Shown piece by piece: positions 15,011 to 19,485 of a stretch of DNA of 19,485 nt. The DNA is taken from positions 1 through 19,485 of the forward strand of contig JAEWGK010000080.1 of the NCBI GenBank assembly GCA_023388385.1. Reading direction: 5' to 3'. The stretch is from Actinomycetes bacterium (GTDB lineage Bacteria; Actinomycetota; Actinomycetes; Mycobacteriales; Mycobacteriaceae). The translations under genes were made by a program, and so were the position numbers. Numbering within the stretch: the stretch's first letter is position 1; the number at the start of each line of letters is the position of its first letter. Below the pieces are notes generated by a model. It did not search any database. It saw only the letters and a list, made by a program, of their open reading frames with translations, and was not told the origin of the DNA.

Positions 15011-15682
15011 CTACTCCCCCATCGACGGGTGCAGCTCGCCGAGCGCGTCGAACAGGTCGATGTTGAGGATGAACGCGCGCTTGGCCTCGTCCGTCAGGCG
15101 ATCGAGGTTCTCGCGGAGCTCCGGCAGGGAATCGAGCGTCTCGCGGTAGCCGTCGCGGTAGGGCTTGATCTTCGGGATGTCGGCGAAGTTGTAGGTCTCC
15201 ACGCCGCCTTCGCCCAGCTCGTAGTGGGTCTTCATCATGCGGCCGATGACCTGGCCGCCGGCCAGGTCACCGAGGTAGCGCACGTAGTGGTGCGCGGCGA
15301 AGGCGACGCCGTCGCGGGCATCGGCGATCTCGTCGAGGCGGGCGACGTAGGCGCGCGTCGCCGGCAGCGGCTCGATTTCCTCGCGCCAGGAATGATCGCC
15401 GTGCAGGTACGTCAGGTCCGCGGCGATGGCGCCGACGCGCAGCAGGCGCTCGTCGATCATCGCCTCGCCGACCGGCGTGGCGGAGACGGTCTCGCCGCAT
15501 TCCTCCAACGCGGAGTAGACGAACAGCAGCTGCCCCAGCAGGTCGTAGTAGGCGTCGCGGGTCAGACGGCCCTTGAGCAGGTCGTCCATGTAGGTCGAGT
15601 GCTCGGCGCGGTCGTGGACCGCGGCGGTGGCCTCGCGCAGGGCGACGGAGGGCTTGACGTCAGTGGCGTCGTGGTCGGTCAC
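15011..15682 (-). CDS. hmuO: heme oxygenase (biliverdin-producing)
   Basis: Cytoplasmic heme oxygenase of 223 residues that opens heme with oxygen and electrons to release iron, CO and biliverdin. The proximal ligand is H23 in AAVHDRAEHS, matching His20 of the C. diphtheriae enzyme; the distal helix HHYVRYLGDLAGGQVIGRMM carries the Asp used for oxygen activation and the Gly-Gly kink; HSTYMDDLLKGRL and YRETLDSL are further family patterns. The GTG start at 15682 overlaps the hmuV stop (GTGA), with GGGAGAG just before it. Being last in the operon behind the importer, it would act on the heme as it arrives. In C. diphtheriae hmuO stands apart from hmuTUV. Confidence 0.96.
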   Translation of the reverse strand: MTDHDATDVKPSVALREATAAVHDRAEHSTYMDDLLKGRLTRDAYYDLLGQLLFVYSALEECGETVSATPVGEAMIDERLLRVGAIAADLTYLHGDHSWREEIEPLPATRAYVARLDEIADARDGVAFAAHHYVRYLGDLAGGQVIGRMMKTHYELGEGGVETYNFADIPKIKPYRDGYRETLDSLPELRENLDRLTDEAKRAFILNIDLFDALGELHPSMGE

Positions 15683-16593
15683 GGGAGCTCTCCCATCGTG
15701 GTTCGGGTGCCGGGCAGCCCCTCGGGGCGCCCGTGCAGCCGGCAGGGGTCGGTCGGGTGGTTCAGGTTGTTCGGGTCGGTGCGGGCCGCGTCGGTCCGCC
15801 CGTCTGCCGCTGCTCGACGGTGCCCGACGCGCGGAGCCGGGCGCCGCGGCGTGACGACGATCCTCCCGGCCGAGTCCCGGAGGATCTCCACCGCCTGGCC
15901 GTAGACCTCGCCGATGATGTCCTCCGTCAGGGCCTCGTCAGGTGGGCCGCACGCCCGCACCCCGCCACAGGCGAGCACGACGACGCGGTCAGCCCACGCC
16001 GCCGCGGCGGACAGGTCGTGGAGCACGACGACGACCGTGCCGCCGCCGTCGGCGTGCGCGCGGGCGGCGCCGAGGATGCGCTCAGTGTGGCGCAGGTCCA
16101 TCGCGGCGGTGGGCTCGTCGAGCAGCAGAACGGGCGTCGACTGGACCAGGACGCGGGCCATGTGGACGCGGGCCTGCTCGCCGCCGGACAGGGCGTGGAT
16201 GGGGCGATCGAGGAGATGCGCGACGTCGCACGTCTCCACCGCCTCGTGGACCGCCTGCGGGTCCGCGCCGTCCCACGGGGCGCCGCCCATGGCGATGACC
16301 TCCGAGGAACGGAACGCGAAGTCGACGGTGAGCCGCTGCGTGAGCACCGCGCGGATGCGCGCGAGCTCGCGCAGGCCGTGGTCGCCGACGGGGCGCCCGC
16401 CCAGCAGCACGCGGCCGGCGGCCGGCTCCAGATCGCCGGAGATCGCGCCGAGCAGCGTGGACTTGCCCGCGCCGTTCGGTCCGACGAGCGCGACGAGCTC
16501 GCCGGGGCGGGCCTCCAGGTCGACGCCGGAGAGGATGGTGCGGGGGCCGCGATCCAGGCGCAGGCCCTCGACGACGATGGCGGTGCCGGTCAT
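15679..16593 (-). CDS. hmuV: heme ABC transporter ATPase
   Basis: Cytosolic ATPase that drives heme import through HmuU. Its 304 residues carry Walker A GPNGAGKST (38-46), the Q-loop at Q86, signature LSGGEQ (135-140), Walker B VLLLDEP (155-161) and the H-loop H192. The catalytic core ends near 250; about 50 further residues are Arg/Pro/Asp-rich and low in structure, longer than usual HmuV, and could be a tail or simply drift. The true start is ATG 16593, overlapping the hmuU stop by 4 bases (ATGA), after GGAAGGGGG; the frame is open further upstream but only as a shadow of hmuU. Confidence 0.95.
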   Translation of the reverse strand: MTGTAIVVEGLRLDRGPRTILSGVDLEARPGELVALVGPNGAGKSTLLGAISGDLEPAAGRVLLGGRPVGDHGLRELARIRAVLTQRLTVDFAFRSSEVIAMGGAPWDGADPQAVHEAVETCDVAHLLDRPIHALSGGEQARVHMARVLVQSTPVLLLDEPTAAMDLRHTERILGAARAHADGGGTVVVVLHDLSAAAAWADRVVVLACGGVRACGPPDEALTEDIIGEVYGQAVEILRDSAGRIVVTPRRPAPRVGHRRAAADGRTDAARTDPNNLNHPTDPCRLHGRPEGLPGTRTTMGELP

Positions 16594-17618
16594 GCGATGG
16601 CCCCCTTCCTGCCGCGCAGCAGCATCCAGAAGAACAGGGGGCCGCCGACGAGGGACGTCAGCATGCCCAAAGGCAGGTCCGCCCCGGCGATGAGGGTGCG
16701 CGCGGCGAGGTCCGCGGCCGTCGTCGTCAGCGCACCGCCGAGCAGCGCGGCGGGGATGAGCGCGCGGTGGCCGGGGCCGAGGATGAGCCGGATGGCGTGC
16801 GGCACGACCAGGCCGACGAAGGCGATGATGCCGGAGAACGCGACACCGACGGCGACCAGCAGCGCCGCAGCCGTGATGATGATGCGCCGCAGCCGTGCCA
16901 CGTCGACGCCGAGGTGGCGCGCCGGGCGCTCGCCAAGCGACAACAGGTCCAGGGTCCGCGCCATCGACCACAGCAGCGCGCCCATCAGGAGAGTGACGAC
17001 GGCAACCAGACCGACCGAGCCCCAATCCGCGCCGGCGAAGCTGCCCATCTGCCAGAAGACGATCTGATCGCGGGCCGACGGGTCCGCGATGAACGTGAAC
17101 AGGGAGACCAGGCCGCCGCACACGGCGTTGACGGCGACGCCAACGAGGATGAGCATCGCCGGGCCCATCGCGCCGCCGCCGGTGGTCCGGGCGACGAGGG
17201 CGACGACGGCCGTGGCGGCGATGCCGCCGGCGAAGGCGCCGGCGGCGGTGAACCAGTGGGCGCCGACGGCGCCGGAGAACACGACCGCGGCGGCGGCTCC
17301 GACGGCCGCGCCGGAGCTGACGCCGATGATGGACGGCTCCGCCAGCGGGTTGCCGAAGATGGCCTGCAGGGCGACGCCGGCGACGGCGAGGCCCGCGCCG
17401 ACGAACGCGGCGAGCGCGATGCGCGGGAAGCGGACGTACCAGAGCGTCGCGTCGACCGGGCCCGCGGCCGGGTCGGGCCCGACCAGGCCCATCGACCGGC
17501 CCATCGCGGCGACGACGTCGGCGGGGCCGACGCCCAGCTGGCCGGCCAGCGCCGACCACAGGCAGAGGCCGAGCAGCGCCGCGGTGACGGCGGCGAAGAA
17601 GACGGCGTGCCGGGTCAT
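16590..17618 (-). CDS. hmuU: heme ABC transporter permease (FecCD family)
   Basis: Integral membrane permease of 342 residues forming the translocation path as a dimer. It has the FecCD/BtuC layout of about ten helices, starting after a short N-terminus (about 10-27), with the family patterns LRLPRIALAAFVGAGLAVAGVALQ-like segment near 48-70, NPLAEPSIIGVSSGAA near 72-87, and GLVVPHAIRLILGPGHRALIPAA near 269-291, the coupling-helix region that meets HmuV. ATG at 17618 overlaps the hmuT stop by 4 bases. The first and last helices are intact, so it appears functional. Confidence 0.95.
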   Translation of the reverse strand: MTRHAVFFAAVTAALLGLCLWSALAGQLGVGPADVVAAMGRSMGLVGPDPAAGPVDATLWYVRFPRIALAAFVGAGLAVAGVALQAIFGNPLAEPSIIGVSSGAAVGAAAAVVFSGAVGAHWFTAAGAFAGGIAATAVVALVARTTGGGAMGPAMLILVGVAVNAVCGGLVSLFTFIADPSARDQIVFWQMGSFAGADWGSVGLVAVVTLLMGALLWSMARTLDLLSLGERPARHLGVDVARLRRIIITAAALLVAVGVAFSGIIAFVGLVVPHAIRLILGPGHRALIPAALLGGALTTTAADLAARTLIAGADLPLGMLTSLVGGPLFFWMLLRGRKGAIA

Positions 17619-18730
17619 CGGGTCCCGGTCTTTCCCGCCGCGCCGGGCGCGCCGGCCTCCTCGCCCGCAGCCGCCGCAGCCGGGCCCGATCCGCCGTAGA
17701 GGGCGTCGGCCATCGCGTCGATGACGTGGCCGGTCTGCGGGCCGAAGGACAGCAGCTGGGAGTCGGGGACGTCGATGACGCTGCGCGCCGCGCCCGCGGG
17801 GGTCTGGGCGAAGCCGGGCAGCTCCATCATCCCGTCCATGCCGCCGATGGACTCCAGCCCGCCGGTCATGACGATGACGGTGTCGGGGGCTGCGGTGACC
17901 AGAGCCTCCGGGGTCAGCGGCGTGAAGCCGTCGCCTGCGCCGGAATCGCCGGCCGCGTCGACGCCGCCGAGGGCGGCGACCAGCTCGCCGGCGCCGGTGC
18001 CGTCACCGGCGATCATCGCGGTGGTTGTGCCGCGCAGGTACAGCATGAGCATGCGGCGGCCGTCGGCCATGGACCGCGCGCGCTCCATCGCCCGCGCTAT
18101 GTCGTCCTCGACGGCGCGGCGGACGCGGTCGGCCTCGTGGCCCAGGCCGACGGCGGCGGCGACCTCGTCGACGAGCGTGCCGACGGTCGAGAGCGTGCGA
18201 TCCCCGCCGACGTGGACGACCGGAATGCCGGCGTCGCGGAAGCCGCGGACGGCCTTCGACGGGCCGACGGTGCCGTCGGTGATGATGAGGTCCGGCTTCA
18301 GCGCCATCACGGCTTCCGGGTTGACGGCGTGGCCGCCGGGGGTGAGCTCCGGCAGGTGGGCGACGCCCGGGAAGTCGCTGGCGACGTCGCGGCCGACCAG
18401 CCGGTCGCCGAGGCCGAGCGCCCACACCATGCGCGACAGGGCGCCCGCCCGGTCGAGGGTGATGATGCGATCGGCGCTCTCGATGACCGACTCCACCTCA
18501 TCGGCGCCGGTCACCGTGACCGGGAAACGCGGCCGCGGGTCCGCGACGAGGACCTCCGGATCCGTCGGCGGGAGATCGGCGGACACGTGCCCGCCCGCGC
18601 CGTCGACCGTCGGCGTCGGCGCCGCCGCCCTGTCCGGAGGGGTGCATCCGGTGAGGGCCGCTCCGGCGAAGACGATGACCAGCAGGAGCACCGCGACGAC
18701 GCCCCTGCGCCGGAGGAAGGTGGTGGGCAT
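17615..18730 (-). CDS. hmuT: heme-binding lipoprotein of the HmuTUV importer
   Basis: Substrate-binding lipoprotein that takes heme from surface proteins and hands it to HmuU. 371 residues: signal with lipobox LTGC (C29), a linker, then the two-lobed FecB/BtuF-type domain (about 75-345) and a Gly/Ala-rich tail. From published HmuT work as I recall it, C. diphtheriae uses H136 and Y235 as heme ligands with R237, Y272 and M292 around them; the equivalents here are H134 (PGGHAVNPEAV), Y231 and R233 (LYLRG) and M288 (VIVMTGG). The Y272 position is probably F269 (GFTPLT), a change. Start is ATG 18730 with AGAGGA about 6 bases upstream. It heads hmuTUVO, controlled by the DtxR-like box 19 bases upstream. 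No htaA-like gene is adjacent in this window. Confidence 0.95.
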   Translation of the reverse strand: MPTTFLRRRGVVAVLLLVIVFAGAALTGCTPPDRAAAPTPTVDGAGGHVSADLPPTDPEVLVADPRPRFPVTVTGADEVESVIESADRIITLDRAGALSRMVWALGLGDRLVGRDVASDFPGVAHLPELTPGGHAVNPEAVMALKPDLIITDGTVGPSKAVRGFRDAGIPVVHVGGDRTLSTVGTLVDEVAAAVGLGHEADRVRRAVEDDIARAMERARSMADGRRMLMLYLRGTTTAMIAGDGTGAGELVAALGGVDAAGDSGAGDGFTPLTPEALVTAAPDTVIVMTGGLESIGGMDGMMELPGFAQTPAGAARSVIDVPDSQLLSFGPQTGHVIDAMADALYGGSGPAAAAAGEEAGAPGAAGKTGTR

Positions 18731-18748
18731 TGATCGTCCTCTTCACTG

Positions 18749-18767
18749 TTAGCTGTGGATTAGCTAA
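18749..18767. promoter_or_regulatory. DtxR-like iron box between hmuT and the divergent lipoprotein
   Basis: TTAGCTGTGGATTAGCTAA is a 19-base element with perfect 6-base arms TTAGCT/AGCTAA, the length of a DtxR/IdeR box; it agrees with the consensus TTAGGTTAGCCTAACCTAA at 12 of 19 positions. It covers the -35 region and spacer of the plus-strand lipoprotein promoter and lies 19 bases before the hmuT ATG. Iron-loaded DtxR bound here would repress both directions. Confidence 0.65.
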
Positions 18768-18772
18768 GAGGC

Positions 18773-18785
18773 TAGCATGGCATTC
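18773..18785 (+). promoter_or_regulatory. -10 box of the leaderless iron-regulated lipoprotein
   Basis: TAGCAT (18773-18778) is followed by 7 bases and then ATG at 18786. The upstream ATG at 18777 overlaps this -10 box and cannot be the start of this transcript. A 17-base spacing puts the -35 at 18750-18755, inside the DtxR-like box. Confidence 0.55.
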
Positions 18786-19271
18786 ATGCACACCGATCCG
18801 GCAAACCGATCCTCTGCGGCCGTTCTGGCAGTGGCCGCCGCCGCGTCCCTGGCCGCCTGCTCCTCCGGCGACGAGGCCTCCGGCGCCGTCACCGAAACGG
18901 GTCCCGACGGAATCGAGATGACCGTGGACCGCACGGCCGGCCTCGCCGAGGGCGACGCGGTGCAGGTCGACATCTCCGGCCTGGACACGACGTCCGGCTA
19001 CTACCTGGCGCTGTGCGGCGTCACCAACCCGGAGGGCCAGCCGTTCCCCGACTGCACCGGCGACCGCTCCGGCGAGACCCAGAAGTGGTTCCGCAACCCG
19101 GAGGGCACCCAGCAGATCAACGACGACGGCACCGTCTCCACCACGCTGACCATCACCCCGAAGGGCGAGGCCATCGACTGCCGCGAGGCCGAGTGCGCCG
19201 TCAAGCTCTTCGGCGACCACCGCGAAGGCTTCCACGACATCGTCCAGGTGCCCGTCACCCTGGCGAAGTAG
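18786..19271 (+). CDS. lipoprotein with neocarzinostatin-like Ig fold
   Basis: 161 residues. Export signal with lipobox LAAC (C25), then a domain of about 130 residues built of strands: VTETGPDGIEMTVDRTAGLAEGDAV, VQVDISGLDTTSGYYLALCG, DGTVSTTLTITPKG, AIDCREAECAVKLFG and VQVPVTL. Four cysteines, C77-C90 and C132-C137, occupy the positions of the two disulfides of neocarzinostatin-family proteins; the second pair has exactly the same 5-residue spacing. 'GLxxGxxVxVxxSGL' near the start and the 'DG-x-hydrophobic-x-L' strand are also typical. Most family members of this type are small secreted binding proteins; the ligand here is unknown. The start at 18786 follows the -10 box. The promoter shares the DtxR-like box with hmuT, so a role in iron or heme acquisition is a reasonable but unproven inference. 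Confidence 0.8.
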   Translation: MHTDPANRSSAAVLAVAAAASLAACSSGDEASGAVTETGPDGIEMTVDRTAGLAEGDAVQVDISGLDTTSGYYLALCGVTNPEGQPFPDCTGDRSGETQKWFRNPEGTQQINDDGTVSTTLTITPKGEAIDCREAECAVKLFGDHREGFHDIVQVPVTLAK

Positions 19272-19299
19272 CCGCTCCCGCGGCGCCGGCCTGCCTCCC

Positions 19300-19333
19300 G
19301 CGGCCGCCCGTCTCGGACGGGGCGGGCGGCCGC
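19300..19333. terminator. hairpin terminator after the lipoprotein gene
   Basis: GCGGCCGCCCG (19300-19310) pairs perfectly with CGGGCGGCCGC (19323-19333); an inner CCCGTC/GACGGG pair can extend it. No T-tract. It ends a few bases before the -10 box of the next gene. Confidence 0.6.
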
Positions 19334-19337
19334 CCGG

Positions 19338-19349
19338 CATGATGGGCCC
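19338..19349 (+). promoter_or_regulatory. -10 box of the gamma-carbonic-anhydrase-like gene
   Basis: CATGAT (19338-19343) followed by 6 bases and ATG at 19350; no Shine-Dalgarno, so probably a leaderless mRNA. The match to TAnnnT is imperfect at the first base. Confidence 0.4.
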
Positions 19350-19485
19350 ATGACCCGTCCCCTCATCCTCCCCTTCGGCGACGCCCGCCCGCGCATCCAC
19401 CCGTCGGCATGGATCGCGCCGACCGCCGTCATCATCGGCGACGTGGAGATCGGCCCCGACTCCTCCGTCTTCTACGGCTGCGTGC
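19350..19485 (+). CDS. gamma-carbonic-anhydrase-like hexapeptide protein, 3'-truncated
   Basis: The window ends after 45 codons. The visible N-terminus reads MTRPLILPFGDARPRIHPS, then AWIAPTAVIIGDVEIGPDSS with the left-handed beta-helix pattern (I/V-x-G-D-V-x-I-G), and VFYGCV. This is how gamma carbonic anhydrase-family (YrdA/PaaY-like) trimeric proteins begin. Whether the zinc histidines are present cannot be seen. The sequence beyond the window decides between carbonic anhydrase and an acyltransferase relative. Confidence 0.8.
   Translation, partial: MTRPLILPFGDARPRIHPSAWIAPTAVIIGDVEIGPDSSVFYGCV

Noticed and set aside
18777..18785. ATG at 18777 as start of the lipoprotein
   Set aside because: It overlaps the -10 box TAGCAT; ATG at 18786 has the right 7-base spacing and still gives a full signal peptide.
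1..19485. Mobile element, prophage, CRISPR or tRNA content
   Set aside because: No transposase, integrase, direct-repeat array or cloverleaf was seen, and codon use is even across the window.

Overview
This is a very GC-rich actinobacterial segment, most likely from a high-GC Corynebacterium. Support comes from a diphtheria-type heme oxygenase (HmuO), HmuT/U/V proteins, an AecD-type C-S lyase, a DtxR-like iron box and many apparently leaderless mRNAs with a TAnnnT box 6-7 bases before the ATG. Nearly the whole window is coding. I see no tRNA, rRNA, CRISPR array, insertion sequence or phage gene.

Layout. (1) Bases 1-1589: the 3' part of an ABC exporter. (2) 1590-2057: no conventional gene, but on the minus strand a promoter, a 23-codon ORF ending in clustered Cys codons with a near-perfect Shine-Dalgarno, and then a 50-codon ORF with native codon use. 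(3) 2058-6504: a lipid/diacylglycerol-kinase gene divergent from a glpD-agpS-like operon (glycerol-3-phosphate dehydrogenase plus an alkylglycerone-phosphate-synthase-like flavoenzyme), a small glycerolipid neighbourhood. (4) 6578-9062: aecD-like cystathionine beta-lyase, convergent with a secreted PAP2 acid phosphatase. (5) 9063-10944: a regulatory region with a long split palindrome, a CDF metal-efflux protein and a small lipoprotein. (6) 11059-12932: a strong hairpin, then on the minus strand fadB2, a second lipoprotein that looks paralogous to the first, and an ABM-fold monooxygenase. (7) 13041-14861: a BCCT transporter whose substrate-binding aromatic box is largely lost. (8) 15011-18730: a tight hmuT-hmuU-hmuV-hmuO operon (minus strand) with 4-base overlaps, joining heme import to heme degradation. 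(9) 18731-19485: a shared divergent promoter with a DtxR-like box, a neocarzinostatin-fold-like lipoprotein on the plus strand and the 5' end of a gamma-carbonic-anhydrase-like gene.

The most coherent system is the iron/heme module at 15011-19271. HmuT would bind heme outside the membrane, HmuU/HmuV import it and HmuO open it to release iron, and one iron box sits between this operon and an uncharacterised disulfide-bonded lipoprotein that may belong to the same response. Other points of interest are the small-ORF locus at 1658-2001, the two degenerate DUF305-like lipoproteins and the BCCT protein with the altered binding site. All functions are read from sequence motifs and family memory; no searches were run.
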